Part shown: in pieces, positions 36,989-50,434 of the stretch
How the letters are laid out: every line of letters begins with the position of its first letter
Position numbering within the stretch: the first letter of the stretch is position 1
DNA from: Alkalimarinus alittae
GTDB lineage: Bacteria > Pseudomonadota > Gammaproteobacteria > Pseudomonadales > Oleiphilaceae
Reading direction: 5' to 3'
NCBI RefSeq assembly: GCF_026016465.1
Contig: NZ_CP100390.1
Span: 3,516,501 to 3,580,500 of the forward strand
DNA: 64,000 nucleotides
The notes under the pieces: model-generated
The model's input: the letters and a program-made list of their open reading frames with translations, nothing else
Databases searched by the model: none
Told to the model about the DNA's origin: nothing
Program-made: the position numbers and the translations under genes

Positions 36989-38152
36989 TTAATCTGCCTG
37001 GCGTCTTAAAAACGCAGGGATATCCAAATACTCAACGCCTGTCTCGGCAGTCGCTGAAGCCTTGGTATCTACCGCTGCATTGCCATTACTCATTGGACGC
37101 TTTCTCATAACCGCTGGACGCTCCAACTGGTTATAATCAGTTGTGCCATCAACTGGTTTGGCCGTGTTATCAACCACCTTAACAGGTCGATCTATTAACT
37201 GACCTAGCCCTGTAGCAACAACAGTGACTTTTAGCTCGTCCTTCATTTCAGGGTCAATAACAGTCCCGACAACAACCGTTGCCGCATCAGATGCAAATTC
37301 TTCAATAATGTTACCCACTTCAGAGAACTCACCCAAGTTAAGGTCAATGCCTGCGGTAATATTAACCAAGATACCGCGAGCACCCTGAAGATTAACATCT
37401 TCAAGTAACGGGCTTCTAATAGCTGCTTCAGCCGCTTCTCTTGCACGGTTTTCACCCGTTGCAGTACCTGTTCCCATCATTGCCATGCCCATTTCAGACA
37501 TTACAGTTTTAACATCCGCGAAATCGACGTTTATCATACCAGGGCGAATAATAAGGTCTGCAATACCCTGAACAGCCCCTAGCAATACATCATTAGCTGC
37601 GCTAAACGCGTCTAATAAGCTTGTGTTTTTACCTAATACAGCCAATAGCTTTTCGTTAGGGATCGTAATTAAAGAATCCACATGCTCAGCTAACTCAGCT
37701 AGCCCTGCATCTGCAATCTTCATGCGCTTCCCACCTTCGAAAGGGAAAGGCTTAGTCACAACAGCGACTGTTAATATGCCTAAATCGCGAGCGACTTCAG
37801 CTACAATAGGCGCTCCACCAGTACCGGTGCCGCCACCCATACCAGCAGTAATAAATACCATATCAGCACCTTTAAGCGTTTCTGCTATGCGCTCACGGTC
37901 TTCAATAGCTGCTTGGCGACCAATTTCAGGGTTTGCACCTGCGCCTAGCCCTTTGGTGATGTTGTTGCCTAGTTGAATAATCGATTTAGCATCTAATTCT
38001 TTCAGCGCCTGCGCATCGGTATTAGCACAGATAAAATCAACGCCGTCGACTTCGCTTGCCAACATATGACGAACAGCATTACCGCCACCGCCACCTACAC
38101 CAACAACTCTAATTACGGCATTTTGTGGTACATTATCTACGAGCTCAAACAT
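36989..38152 (-). CDS. ftsZ: Cell division GTPase FtsZ
   Basis: FtsZ polymerises into the ring that organises septation. The 387-residue product has the tubulin signature [18 protein letters not shown], the synergy-loop segment [18 protein letters not shown], and the conserved C-terminal peptide DIPAFLRRQ that binds FtsA and ZipA. The linker between (about 320-370) is variable as usual. It lies after ftsA (85 bases) and before lpxC. No promoter could be picked out with confidence, though internal ones near ftsQAZ are common in this cluster. Confidence 0.99.
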   Translation of the reverse strand: MFELVDNVPQNAVIRVVGVGGGGGNAVRHMLASEVDGVDFICANTDAQALKELDAKSIIQLGNNITKGLGAGANPEIGRQAAIEDRERIAETLKGADMVFITAGMGGGTGTGGAPIVAEVARDLGILTVAVVTKPFPFEGGKRMKIADAGLAELAEHVDSLITIPNEKLLAVLGKNTSLLDAFSAANDVLLGAVQGIADLIIRPGMINVDFADVKTVMSEMGMAMMGTGTATGENRAREAAEAAIRSPLLEDVNLQGARGILVNITAGIDLNLGEFSEVGNIIEEFASDAATVVVGTVIDPEMKDELKVTVVATGLGQLIDRPVKVVDNTAKPVDGTTDYNQLERPAVMRKRPMSNGNAAVDTKASATAETGVEYLDIPAFLRRQAD

Positions 38153-38237
38153 TGCCCTTCTCCTTCCTGTTTTACTTCAGTCTGTTAGTTTTGAAATTTC
38201 TATTCTTTTTATTGCCCATTAAATAGGCTCTTATTTT

Positions 38238-39461
38238 TTAAAAATTTCCGGTAAACCAGCTTTTTAAACGTTCCATGATATTTTCTCCTCCCTCTGGTTT
38301 AACGGGGGGCACTATCCCCATTCCCTGCTGCTTTAATCCATACATCAGCAGCCCTACGCCTGTTGAAAACATAGGGTTATTAACCACATCTGTTAAACCA
38401 GAAATGCCTTGCGGCGATGCTAATCTAACAGGCATGTGGAAAATCTCTTCAGCTAGCTCTACAGCGCCTTCCATCTTAGAAGTACCGCCTGTTAAGACAA
38501 TGCCAGCTGCGATCAGATCTTCGAATCCACTGCGACGAAGCTCTGATTGAATTAATGTAAATAGTTCTTCGTATCGAGGCTCCACTACTTCAGCCAACGC
38601 TTGGCGAGATAAATCTCTAGGCGGTCTATCGCCAACACTCGGTACTTTTATCGTCTCATCTGCACCCGCTAACTGCGTGAGTGCGCATGCATACTTGATC
38701 TTTATTTCATCTGCATTTTGAGTGGGTGTTCTGAGTGCCATTGCGATGTCATTAGTCACCTGATCACCCGCAATCGGGATAACTGCAGTGTGACGAATTG
38801 ACCCCCCAGTAAAGATTGCAACATCTGTGGTGCCACCACCAATATCAACAACGCACACACCAAGCTCTTTCTCATCATCAGTTAACACGGCATAACTTGA
38901 AGCCAACTGCTCTAAAATAATATCATCAACTTCTAGGCCACAGCGTTTCACGCACTTTTCTATATTCTGTGCGGCATTAACGGCACAAGTCACCAAGTGC
39001 ACTTTCGCCTCAAGACGAACGCCCGACATACCTAGTGGTTCTTTAATGCCTTCTTGACTATCAATTACGTACTCTTGAGGCAGTATATGCAGAATCTTTT
39101 GATCAGCCGGAATGGCTACGGCTTGCGCCGCATCGATCACTCTGTCGATATCTGCCTGAACTACTTCGCGCTCTCTTACGGCCACAATACCGTGAGAGTT
39201 AAGGCTGCGAATATGGCTACCCGCTATACCGGCATAAACTGAATGAATTTCACATCCAGCCATCAGCTCGGCTTCTTCTATTGCGCGCTGTATTGCCTGC
39301 ACGGTGACTTCTATGTTGACGACAACACCGCGTTTAAGGCCTTTGGATGGATGAGACCCAATCCCGATAACCTCAACACCACCATCTGGTGTTTCTTGGC
39401 CAACGATCGCCACAACTTTTGATGTTCCTATATCCAGTCCTACAATCATTTTGCTACTCAC
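38238..39461 (-). CDS. ftsA: Cell division protein FtsA
   Basis: FtsA is an actin-like ATPase that tethers FtsZ to the membrane and recruits later divisome parts. The 407-residue product begins MIVGLDIGTSKVVAIVGQE (after MSSK), has the phosphate motif VVDIGGGTTDVAIF and adenosine motif GIVLTGGTSKMEGA, and ends in an amphipathic membrane helix (NIMERLKSWFTGNF). It follows ftsQ by 82 bases. All parts of the family are intact. Confidence 0.98.
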   Translation of the reverse strand: MSSKMIVGLDIGTSKVVAIVGQETPDGGVEVIGIGSHPSKGLKRGVVVNIEVTVQAIQRAIEEAELMAGCEIHSVYAGIAGSHIRSLNSHGIVAVREREVVQADIDRVIDAAQAVAIPADQKILHILPQEYVIDSQEGIKEPLGMSGVRLEAKVHLVTCAVNAAQNIEKCVKRCGLEVDDIILEQLASSYAVLTDDEKELGVCVVDIGGGTTDVAIFTGGSIRHTAVIPIAGDQVTNDIAMALRTPTQNADEIKIKYACALTQLAGADETIKVPSVGDRPPRDLSRQALAEVVEPRYEELFTLIQSELRRSGFEDLIAAGIVLTGGTSKMEGAVELAEEIFHMPVRLASPQGISGLTDVVNNPMFSTGVGLLMYGLKQQGMGIVPPVKPEGGENIMERLKSWFTGNF

Positions 39462-39543
39462 TAACTCTGATATCTCAGATTCTTGTCGCTAGTGACCCTA
39501 AACATGATCACTAACATTTATTTATTTATCTATGTCTTTTGAC

Positions 39544-40386
39544 CTAGATCGATCCGGCCTTCTCGCCTTCACTCTCAGCTGTTTCTTTCCACTTCACCGC
39601 TATACCGTTGGTGTAGCGCGCATCAATAGACTTAATCTCACTCGCCTTACTATTCAAACCCTGCTTGTATGCCCGCAAAAAACGATTAAGTTTTTCATCT
39701 AGCGGCGCTCTACCAAGCTTTATATCTATTCCACTCTGTAGTGTTAAACGCCAAGCCCCTCGGGTTTCTAGGCTCAACACCGCAATACGCTCATTAACCG
39801 CTGCTAGTTCATCTCGATAACTAACATATTGCTTCAGCACGTCTTTCGCTCTACCTATTGGCCCTGAAAGATCAGGAACCTCATCGACTTCAATGCTCTC
39901 TGGGGGTCGAAACGTTTCCCCATACTCATTCAGATAAAACACTTCATTCCAGCTTGCTACGGGATACTGCTCTTTCACTGTAATCACCACTGTGCCTGGC
40001 CAGCGCCGCCTAAGCGATGCACTGTAAATCCAAGGCATGGCTTCTACTTCTTTTTTTACGGCATTTAAATTCAGCGAAAGAAACCCTTCTCCTAAGTGCC
40101 TATTAAGCGCTTCTTGAAGTGCTTCGGGCTGCTGATAGTTAAGCGTCCCTCTTACCTCTATTCTGGTCACTTCACGGTCAAGATTTCTGACCATTTCATC
40201 CCAGTAAATTGTCAGCCCTGCTCCGACAACACACACCATCATCACTATAATGACCGGCAACCACTTAATGTTTTTTACGCCACTTAATCTTGACGTATCG
40301 ATCTTAAATGATCGCTTTACTTTCTGCGGTCTTAAAGTAGCGCCCTGCGCCTTTGCCGGCTTAGGTTCATGATCTCGACGAGCCAC
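39544..40386 (-). CDS. ftsQ: Cell division protein FtsQ
   Basis: FtsQ links cytoplasmic and periplasmic parts of the divisome together with FtsB and FtsL. The 280-residue protein has a basic cytoplasmic start, one membrane helix at about 43-63 (WLPVIIVMMVCVVGAGLTIYW), a POTRA domain (ITRIEVRGTLNYQQPEALQEAL) and the FtsQ/DivIB beta domain (RRRWPGTVVITVKEQYPVASW; PPESIEVDEVPDLSGPIG). Its position between ddlB and ftsA is standard. Confidence 0.96.
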   Translation of the reverse strand: MARRDHEPKPAKAQGATLRPQKVKRSFKIDTSRLSGVKNIKWLPVIIVMMVCVVGAGLTIYWDEMVRNLDREVTRIEVRGTLNYQQPEALQEALNRHLGEGFLSLNLNAVKKEVEAMPWIYSASLRRRWPGTVVITVKEQYPVASWNEVFYLNEYGETFRPPESIEVDEVPDLSGPIGRAKDVLKQYVSYRDELAAVNERIAVLSLETRGAWRLTLQSGIDIKLGRAPLDEKLNRFLRAYKQGLNSKASEIKSIDARYTNGIAVKWKETAESEGEKAGSI

Positions 40387-40419
40387 TATAAATACCCAAT
40401 CACTGCAGATCCCCTACCA

Positions 40420-42842
<2,423 letters not shown>

Positions 42843-42850
<8 letters not shown>

Positions 42851-43925
42851 TACACGCCTCCATACAATAAGAAACCACTTTTTCGGTGGCGTCTGGTCTG
42901 GCCAATTTTCTAGCCGCTTGAGCCATACTCGTCATTAGTTCTTTCTTCTCGATCAATGTTTTCAACTTTTCACTCAGGGCTGAGGCGGTCAGTTCATGCT
43001 GAGGCATTAATTCAGCTGCACCCGACTCAACCATAAAGCCTGCATTTTTAGTCTGGTGATCATCCACTGCATGAGGATAAGGGATTAGAATAGCCCCCAC
43101 GCCTGCCATACATAATTCTGAAATAGTCAATGCGCCCGCTCTACAAATAACCACATCAGCCCATTCATAAGCTGATTTCATATCATCAATAAAGGGAACA
43201 ACATCTGCTTTAATCCCTGCCTGCTGATAGCTAGTTTGTGTATCTTCTAGGTTTTTTTTACCTGTCTGATGAGTAATTTCAAACTGTGTTTCATCACCTA
43301 GTTGTTTCATGGCTTCTGGCACAACCTGATTGATTGCCACTGCCCCCAAGCTACCGCCTAGCACTAAAATTTTCAGACTATAACGGGCATCTTGCTTCAA
43401 CTGCCTAATGGGCAGATCACAAATATCTTTTCTTACTGGGTTGCCAGTCACCACTGTTTTCACATCTGACGGAAACGAGTTAGGAAACGCCTCCATCACA
43501 ACAGTTGCATACTTAGACAGCAGCTTATTCGTCATTCCTGCTACAGCATTCTGCTCATGAATCAACAGAGGTTTACCCATCAGCCATGCCGCCAATCCAC
43601 CAGGCCCTGTAACAAAACCGCCCATACCCAATACACCGTCCGGTTTGACAGAACGGATAACCAAAACGGCCTGAATCAGAGCGTTGACTAACTTAAAAGG
43701 TGCCGCTAGTAAGGCCAATTTACCCTTACCTCTAAGGCCTGATATGGAGATGCACGAAACCGGTATGTCTGTGGCTGAAATCAAATCCACTTCCATTCCG
43801 TTTACTGAACCTAACCAGTGCACTTTTACACCTTGCTCTTGAAGCATTCGAGCGGTTGCCAACGCAGGAAAGACATGCCCCCCTGTTCCACCAGCCATAA
43901 TTAAAAAGGTTTTATTTTTATCCAC
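42843..43925 (-). CDS. murG: Lipid II synthase MurG
   Basis: MurG transfers GlcNAc to lipid I, giving lipid II on the inner face of the membrane. From the GTG at 43925 the product is 360 residues, close to Escherichia coli (355), and starts [22 protein letters not shown] with the G-loop [40 protein letters not shown] and [14 protein letters not shown] follow. I prefer this GTG because GGAGG lies 5-6 bases upstream; the ATG at 43955 would add ten residues and has no such site. With the GTG the overlap with ftsW is 8 bases. Confidence 0.96.
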
Positions 43926-45111
43926 CTTTCCCTCCGGCTGCTGTTTTACTGTCATCCGCTATAAACTGACAGCGCTCTAAATTAATTCTCACTAAAACAC
44001 CAATACACATACAGCTAACCACTAAACTACTTCCACCATAACTAACCAACGGAAGCGTCAGCCCCTTAGTAGGTAACAGTCCAGTATTTACACCCATATT
44101 AATTAAGGCTTGGCCGCCTATTAACAACCCAATACCATAAGCAAAATAAGCGGCGAATCTTTGGTTAGCCTTCTCAGCTTTAATACCTATTTTTAATGCT
44201 CTAAATACCAACAAAGAGAACAAACCGATAACCACAAAACATCCTAATAAACCAAACTCTTCTGCTAATATGGCAAACACAAAATCAGTATGTGCCTCTG
44301 GTAGGTAAAACAGCTTTTGTATGCTGTTACCGAGCCCTAGGCCTGTCCACTCTCCTCGGCCAAATGCAATTAAGGCCTGAGATAACTGATACCCACTACC
44401 AAACTGATCTGCCCATGGGTCGGTATACCCAGTAAAGCGTTTCAATCGATAGGGCTGAGACATCACCAACAAAACTGCAGTAATACTGCACCCAACAATC
44501 AATACTGAAAACTGACCGATGCGCGCACCACTCAGAAAAATCATTCCCAACACAGCCGACGCAATTACAACAGTTGCACCAAAATCAGGCTCCATCAGTA
44601 AGAGAAATGCAGCCATAAACATCACCAGCATGGGCTTAACAAAGCCCCACCAGCTCGCCATCACTTCTTCTCTTCGTCTATCTAGATAACTTGCCATGTA
44701 CGCGATCAAAAACAACTTAGCTAACTCTGAAACCTGTAGATTAAGGCCACCAAAACCAATCCACCGGGTACTACCATTCACTGTTCGCCCAACACCAGGC
44801 AATAGCACCAAAACCAGTAATGCGAGCGATACAAACAGTAGTAACCAGCCACTTTTCATCCACCATGCTACAGGTACATTAACAACGGCAAAGCCTGCAA
44901 CCAAACCCACTATCAAAAACGTTCCATGTCTCATGACATAGAAGAATGGGTTGTCATTTCGCACATCGGCGATATCAATCGACGCTGATGAGATCATAAT
45001 CAGGCCAATCATTAATAATGAACCCGCGGCACCCAACAACCAAAAGTCGATGCCTTTATCTAGCGTCAGCAATTGCTTTTCTGGCGCACTTGTAGCGGCG
45101 AGGCTGCTCAT
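43918..45111 (-). CDS. ftsW: Septal peptidoglycan polymerase FtsW
   Basis: FtsW is the SEDS glycosyltransferase that polymerises lipid II at the septum with FtsI. The 397-residue protein has about ten membrane helices and family motifs: VGRTVNGSTRWIG after the fourth helix region, LLLMEPDFGATVVI, YQLSQALIAFGRGEWTGLGLGNS, FLPEAHTDF-like (YLPEAHTDFVFAILAEE), and GLLPTKGLTLPLVSYGGSS. It overlaps murD by four bases and murG by about eight. Confidence 0.98.
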   Translation of the reverse strand: MSSLAATSAPEKQLLTLDKGIDFWLLGAAGSLLMIGLIMISSASIDIADVRNDNPFFYVMRHGTFLIVGLVAGFAVVNVPVAWWMKSGWLLLFVSLALLVLVLLPGVGRTVNGSTRWIGFGGLNLQVSELAKLFLIAYMASYLDRRREEVMASWWGFVKPMLVMFMAAFLLLMEPDFGATVVIASAVLGMIFLSGARIGQFSVLIVGCSITAVLLVMSQPYRLKRFTGYTDPWADQFGSGYQLSQALIAFGRGEWTGLGLGNSIQKLFYLPEAHTDFVFAILAEEFGLLGCFVVIGLFSLLVFRALKIGIKAEKANQRFAAYFAYGIGLLIGGQALINMGVNTGLLPTKGLTLPLVSYGGSSLVVSCMCIGVLVRINLERCQFIADDSKTAAGGKGG

Positions 45112-46451
45112 AGCTGCTCCACCACATTCACAAAGACATCACCACGCGCCTCAAAATTACGGAACATATCAAAGCTGGCACAAGCGGGTGACATCAACAC
45201 GGTATCGCCTGTTTGCGCAATTTTTTGGGCTTCTTTTACGGCTTCTGCTAACGAGTTAACACGTATCACCTGAGCGGCATCTGCTAAATCTGACTTGATC
45301 TTATCCGCATCACGCCCAAACAAAATAACCACACGTCCATAAGCCGAAATTACTTCACGCAATGGAGAGAAATCTGCGCCTTTACCTTCACCACCAGCAA
45401 TTAATACAACTTTACCTGCGCTCGTTTGCCCAAAACTTTCAACCGCAGTCACTGTCGCACCAACGTTGGTCCCTTTAGAGTCATTGATGTAATCAACGCC
45501 ATCAATACGCCTAACCCACTGACAACGATGAGCAAGCCCTGTGTAATGCCTCAACGTTTCAAGCATGGCATCCATCCCAATGCCTGCAGCGTGACCTAAA
45601 CTTAAAGCAGCCAGGGCATTACTAATATTATGGGTTCCTTTGATTGCCACATCGTTGACATTAATAAGTGACTCAAACCCATAACAAATGAAACAATCAT
45701 CACCTTCGCTTATTGTGCTGAATTTACGAATATCAGGTTTACCAACACCAAACCTAACGGGCTCCATACCTTGTGCGAGCAACGGCTCACTGAGAACATC
45801 ATCTTCATTTACGATGACATACCGACACCCCTGAAATACTTTCTGTTTGGCTTGCAAATACGCTAATTTATTTGGATATCGATCCATATGGTCTTCTGAA
45901 ATATTCAGAATTGTTGCGGCCAATGCATTCAGTTGCTGAGTCGTTTCTAGCTGAAAACTCGATAATTCCACAACATACAATTCCACACTGTCATCTAGCA
46001 GGTCTAAAACAGGAATCCCAAGGTTGCCGCCAACGGCAACGTTGATGCCTGCTTGTTTAGCCATCTCTGCTAACAATGTGGTAACAGTACTTTTTCCGTT
46101 TGAACCTGTAATCGCGACAATAGGTGCTTTAACTAACTCACGAAAAATATCTACATCGCCTCTTACATCAACTCCGCGACATTTAGCCTCTTGAATTGAA
46201 GGCTCCGCGATCGATACACCAGGGCTCACGATCAACTGTGTCGCTGAAGCCAATAACTCGACATTAAAAGCACCACACTCAATATGCACATCAGGAAACT
46301 CATATCTGCATGCATCTATGCCTGGAGGATTTTCGCGGCTATCAACCACAACAACTTGGTGCCCTTTAGACTTCAGATAACGCACGCAGGAAAGCCCGGT
46401 AATACCGAGCCCCACTACAATACTTCTGTTATCTGTTGCTATAAGTGACAC
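45108..46451 (-). CDS. murD: UDP-N-acetylmuramoyl-L-alanine-D-glutamate ligase MurD
   Basis: MurD adds D-glutamate to UDP-MurNAc-L-Ala. The 447-residue product has the N-terminal nucleotide-sugar domain (IVVGLGITGLSCVRYL), the P-loop TGSNGKSTVTTLLAEM, and INDSKGTNVGATVTAVESF and VLIAGGEGKGADFSPL in the C-terminal domain; LMSPACASFDMFRNFEARG near the end is typical. It follows mraY by about 40 bases and its stop overlaps the ftsW start (ATGA). Confidence 0.98.
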   Translation of the reverse strand: MSLIATDNRSIVVGLGITGLSCVRYLKSKGHQVVVVDSRENPPGIDACRYEFPDVHIECGAFNVELLASATQLIVSPGVSIAEPSIQEAKCRGVDVRGDVDIFRELVKAPIVAITGSNGKSTVTTLLAEMAKQAGINVAVGGNLGIPVLDLLDDSVELYVVELSSFQLETTQQLNALAATILNISEDHMDRYPNKLAYLQAKQKVFQGCRYVIVNEDDVLSEPLLAQGMEPVRFGVGKPDIRKFSTISEGDDCFICYGFESLINVNDVAIKGTHNISNALAALSLGHAAGIGMDAMLETLRHYTGLAHRCQWVRRIDGVDYINDSKGTNVGATVTAVESFGQTSAGKVVLIAGGEGKGADFSPLREVISAYGRVVILFGRDADKIKSDLADAAQVIRVNSLAEAVKEAQKIAQTGDTVLMSPACASFDMFRNFEARGDVFVNVVEQL

Positions 46452-46492
46452 AAACTAACTCCTAATGTTTATTCAACGACTTAACGTTTAAT

Positions 46493-47575
46493 TTAACGCA
46501 ATTTTAGTGTTGCCAGGCCTACCAATACCAAGACCACTGTTATTACCCAAAACCGGACGATTACACGAGGTTCAGGCCAACCTTTTAATTCAAAATGATG
46601 ATGTAATGGCGCCATTCTAAAGATTCTTCGGCCGGTTAATTTATATGAGCCGACCTGAAGAATGACAGACACCGTTTCCATAACAAAAACGCCGCCCATG
46701 ATAAACAGTACGATTTCTTGCCTTACAATGACCGCAACAATGCCCAACGCAGCACCTAGTGCCAATGCACCTACATCTCCCATAAAGACTTGAGCTGGAT
46801 ACGTGTTAAACCATAGAAAGCCAAGGCCTGCGCCCACTAATGCTCCACAAAAAATAATAAGCTCGCCTGCGCCTGGTAGATATGGGATATGAAGATAATC
46901 AGCAAAACGAACATTACCTGATAGATAGCAAAAGATTGCCAATGCACCGGCAACCATTACCGTTGGCATGATTGCCAACCCATCCAGTCCATCCGTTAGG
47001 TTTACAGCATTACTACTACCCACGATGACAAAATAGCTTAGCAAGATAAATAGCGGCCCCATCTCAAGCGCAAAGTCTTTAAACACAGGCACGATTAGCG
47101 TTGTTTCTTGTGGCAATGTCGCGGTGCTATAGAGTGCAAATGCAGCCCCTAAACCAAATACTGACTGCCAAAAATATTTCCACTTTCCTGGTAGCCCTCT
47201 TGAATTTTTTTCAACGACTTTTCGGTAGTCATCAACCCAACCAATAGCACCAAAAAGCAGTGTCACCAAAAGCGTTATCCAGACATAACGATTACTCAAG
47301 TCTGCCCACATTAATGTACTAACAGCAACAGCCACTAAAATAAGCGCGCCACCCATTGTTGGTGTGCCGGCTTTACTAAGGTGCGATTGCGGCCCGTCAC
47401 CTCTAACTGACTGCCCTATTTGATACTGGCTTAGTTTCCTGATCATAATCGGACCGACAATCAGTGCGATAGTAAGGGACGTTAGTACACCCAAGATGCC
47501 TCTTAACGTCAGGTACTTAAATACACCAAATACACTGATATACTGAGATAGAAAATCAGCTAACCAAACTAACAT
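46493..47575 (-). CDS. mraY: Phospho-MurNAc-pentapeptide translocase MraY
   Basis: MraY couples phospho-MurNAc-pentapeptide to undecaprenyl phosphate, making lipid I. The 360-residue protein has ten predicted membrane helices and the family motifs [19 protein letters not shown] (aspartate pair), [15 protein letters not shown] and [14 protein letters not shown], with [13 protein letters not shown] near the end. The start overlaps the stop of murF by one base. All residues known to matter look present. Confidence 0.98.
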   Translation of the reverse strand: MLVWLADFLSQYISVFGVFKYLTLRGILGVLTSLTIALIVGPIMIRKLSQYQIGQSVRGDGPQSHLSKAGTPTMGGALILVAVAVSTLMWADLSNRYVWITLLVTLLFGAIGWVDDYRKVVEKNSRGLPGKWKYFWQSVFGLGAAFALYSTATLPQETTLIVPVFKDFALEMGPLFILLSYFVIVGSSNAVNLTDGLDGLAIMPTVMVAGALAIFCYLSGNVRFADYLHIPYLPGAGELIIFCGALVGAGLGFLWFNTYPAQVFMGDVGALALGAALGIVAVIVRQEIVLFIMGGVFVMETVSVILQVGSYKLTGRRIFRMAPLHHHFELKGWPEPRVIVRFWVITVVLVLVGLATLKLR

Positions 47576-48939
47576 TACGCAACCACCTTTTGTTTTAGCA
47601 TTTCTTCTACAATTGTTTCCATTGCAGAGCTTCTAGACCCTTTCACCAAATAGGTAGCGTCTTCCCTTATTTCTTTCTTAAGCACGTCTATCAAATCCTG
47701 CTTGCTATTAAATTCTTGTGCCTTACTGCCAAAGCCTTTCACAGTATCCTTGGCATATTGACCAAAGGCATATAGAGCATCAACACCCGCGTCTTTGGCA
47801 TAAAGCCCTATTTCATGATGCATATCTGCTGCATCCTCCCCCAACTCTGCCATATCGCCCAACACAGCAACTCTAAAACCATTCGAACTCACTAACACGT
47901 CCAATGCAGCTCTAGTAGATGAAGGGTTCGCATTGTAGGTATCATTAATAACCGTATAACCCTGCTCCGATGTAGCGAGTTCAAGTCGCCCTTTAATACT
48001 CTTCAATTCGCTTAATATTTTTTTAATGGCCTGCCAGCTAACACCTAACACATTGGCTGCACTAGACGCTGCCAATGCATTAGCGATATTGTGCTCTCCT
48101 GGTAAAGGTAACGATATTGAAACTCTCCCTTCACTCCAGCACAGTTCAAAACTTGAACCATTAGGTCTTAGATCAATGGATTCAGCCCAAACATCCGCAC
48201 CAGCATTTGCATTAAGACTAAACGCGCACGTTTTGCGAAAGCCGGCTATCTTTTTCCATTGTTCAAACGCAGGATCATCAGCATTTAAAATCGCCACACC
48301 GTCTTCATCTAAAGCACTAATAATTTCACTTTTTGCTTGAACAATATTCTCGTAACTACCAAAACCCTCTAAGTGAGCATTACCTGCATTAGTAAGAATC
48401 GATACATCAGGTTTAGCAAGTGATGCGGTGTAGTTGATTTCGCCAACGCCACTAGCACCCAGCTCTACCACTGCAAACTTGTGCTCTTCACTAATCCTGA
48501 GCAAGGTCAATGGCGCGCCAATATGATTATTTAAATTACCCTTGGTCGCTAAAGTATTACCCTGCTCACTCAATAGTTCAGCTAGCATTTCCTTGACAGA
48601 TGTTTTGCCACTACTGCCCGTAATTGCCGCAATACGTCCGCTAAACAATTGACGGTTGTAACTGGCTAAAACCCCTAGTGCTTTTAATGTATCGGTCACC
48701 TGAACTTGAGGGATATCCACATCCTGATACGTATCAACTAGTGCTGCAACAGCCCCTTGTTCTTTTGCGCTAATAACATACTGATTGCCATCAAAGTTAG
48801 GACCTTGCAACGCAACAAAAAGATCGCCTGCCTGAATACTACGAGTATCCGTGCTGACAGACCTAAATACGCAGTCTTCACCAAACGCATCACCACTGGT
48901 GATGCTTGCAAGCGTTGCTAATGAGCAATCATTAATCAT
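47575..48939 (-). CDS. murF: UDP-MurNAc-tripeptide D-alanyl-D-alanine ligase MurF
   Basis: MurF adds D-Ala-D-Ala to complete the pentapeptide. The 454-residue product has the N-terminal domain ([22 protein letters not shown]), the P-loop [17 protein letters not shown] and [26 protein letters not shown] in the ATPase and C-terminal parts; [12 protein letters not shown] is also family-specific. It overlaps murE by four bases and mraY by one. Confidence 0.98.
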   Translation of the reverse strand: MINDCSLATLASITSGDAFGEDCVFRSVSTDTRSIQAGDLFVALQGPNFDGNQYVISAKEQGAVAALVDTYQDVDIPQVQVTDTLKALGVLASYNRQLFSGRIAAITGSSGKTSVKEMLAELLSEQGNTLATKGNLNNHIGAPLTLLRISEEHKFAVVELGASGVGEINYTASLAKPDVSILTNAGNAHLEGFGSYENIVQAKSEIISALDEDGVAILNADDPAFEQWKKIAGFRKTCAFSLNANAGADVWAESIDLRPNGSSFELCWSEGRVSISLPLPGEHNIANALAASSAANVLGVSWQAIKKILSELKSIKGRLELATSEQGYTVINDTYNANPSSTRAALDVLVSSNGFRVAVLGDMAELGEDAADMHHEIGLYAKDAGVDALYAFGQYAKDTVKGFGSKAQEFNSKQDLIDVLKKEIREDATYLVKGSRSSAMETIVEEMLKQKVVA

Positions 48940-50432
48940 TTCGACACACCTACACCCAAATAGCGCTCAACTACGTCTATATCGCTATAACTTAACCGCT
49001 GCCCCTCAATTTCTTGGTAGTCCTCATGCCCCTTACCTGCCACCAATACCATATCGTTAATACAGGCATTAGACATGCAATACTCAATCGCAGATTGACG
49101 ATCATGAATCACACTAACATCTGCGCTTTTGCTGAATCCAAAAATAATATCTTCAACGATATCTTCCGGCTTTTCACCTCTAGGGTTATCATCTGTCACC
49201 ACAATCACATCGGCATAGTCTTCGGCTATTGCAGCCATCATGGCGCGTTTGCCAGCATCACGATCCCCGCCGCACCCAAAAACACACCATACGCTACCCG
49301 TGCAATGCTGCTTTACGGCTTGTAGTGCATTTTTTAGCGCATCTGGTGTGTGCGCATAGTCGACGATTACGCCAGGCTGCCCTTCGACATTGTAGGCCTG
49401 CATTCTTCCTGTAACAGGCGTCAACTCTGCTGTAGCCTGACAAATTTCTTCTATGCCATACCCCATAGCAAACGCAACACCTATTACTGCCATGACGTTA
49501 CTAAGATTAAACGCCCCCATTAACTGGCAGTTTAATGTTGTTGTCCCCCAAGGCCCTGATAACTCGGCGTTAATTCCTTGCTTGGTGTACTGAATACGAT
49601 CTACTGAAATATCGGCGGGCTCACTGATTCCGTAGCTGATGACTTTGGTTGTATCTGCAATAGATCCTACTAACTCACGACCATATTCATCATCAAAGTT
49701 GATCACTGCAAACGACAAACCAGGCTTTTGAAACAAGGCTTTCTTAGCATTACCATACGCTTCCATCGACTCATGATAATCAAGATGATCTCTGGATAAG
49801 TTTGTAAATACTGCTCCAGCAAAGTTAACTTCATCTACACGGCCTTGATCTAGTCCGTGTGAAGAAACCTCCATCGCAGCACAGCTTGCTCCGCGACCTT
49901 TTAGGTTTGCTAAAATTTGCTGCACCTTAACAACGTCTGGTGTGGTATGCGTTGCCACCTCTAGATCATCAAGCAACCCATAACCCAACGTACCAATAAC
50001 CCCTGTTTTATCTCCTAGTCCGCTTAGCACTTGAGCCAAGTACTGTGAAACTGTGGTTTTCCCATTCGTACCGGTTACCCCCACAACCCTCATATGTTTT
50101 GAAGGCGCACCAAAGAATCGAGACGCAATTTCGCCGACATGCGCTTTCAAGCCAGGAACAAACAATTCTACGGAATCACCGTCTTCGCAAATACTCAAAA
50201 CGTCTTTATCACTATCCACTAATACCGCAACAGCACCATTGGCGACAGCTTGAGGTACATGCGCGCGCGCCGAAGCGCTAAACCCTTTCAGCGCGATAAA
50301 CAAATCACCCTTCTTTACCTTTCGACTATCAAGCGCAACACCATAAACTCGGCAATCTAGCACCGATGGCAAAACACAAATGCCTTTTAACAACGCACTC
50401 AATGTATGTTCGCGGGGTTCTATCGCCATCAT
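48936..50432 (-). CDS. murE: UDP-MurNAc-tripeptide synthetase MurE (meso-DAP type)
   Basis: MurE adds the third residue of the stem peptide. The product (498 residues from the ATG at 50432) has YGVALDSRKVKKGDLFIALKG, the P-loop TGTNGKTTVSQYLAQ, and VDYAHTPDALKNAL. The motif DDNPRGEKP contains DNPR, the signature for meso-diaminopimelate as substrate, so the wall is of the usual Gram-negative type. I chose 50432 because AAGGG lies 6 bases upstream; a TTG at 50438 overlapping the ftsI stop is possible. Confidence 0.98.
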   Translation of the reverse strand: MMAIEPREHTLSALLKGICVLPSVLDCRVYGVALDSRKVKKGDLFIALKGFSASARAHVPQAVANGAVAVLVDSDKDVLSICEDGDSVELFVPGLKAHVGEIASRFFGAPSKHMRVVGVTGTNGKTTVSQYLAQVLSGLGDKTGVIGTLGYGLLDDLEVATHTTPDVVKVQQILANLKGRGASCAAMEVSSHGLDQGRVDEVNFAGAVFTNLSRDHLDYHESMEAYGNAKKALFQKPGLSFAVINFDDEYGRELVGSIADTTKVISYGISEPADISVDRIQYTKQGINAELSGPWGTTTLNCQLMGAFNLSNVMAVIGVAFAMGYGIEEICQATAELTPVTGRMQAYNVEGQPGVIVDYAHTPDALKNALQAVKQHCTGSVWCVFGCGGDRDAGKRAMMAAIAEDYADVIVVTDDNPRGEKPEDIVEDIIFGFSKSADVSVIHDRQSAIEYCMSNACINDMVLVAGKGHEDYQEIEGQRLSYSDIDVVERYLGVGVSK

Positions 50433-50434
50433 GA

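Noticed and set aside
37623-37976. Plus-strand frame of 117 codons opposite ftsZ
   Set aside because: Shadow of ftsZ; low-complexity Pro/Ala/Ser composition and no ribosome site.
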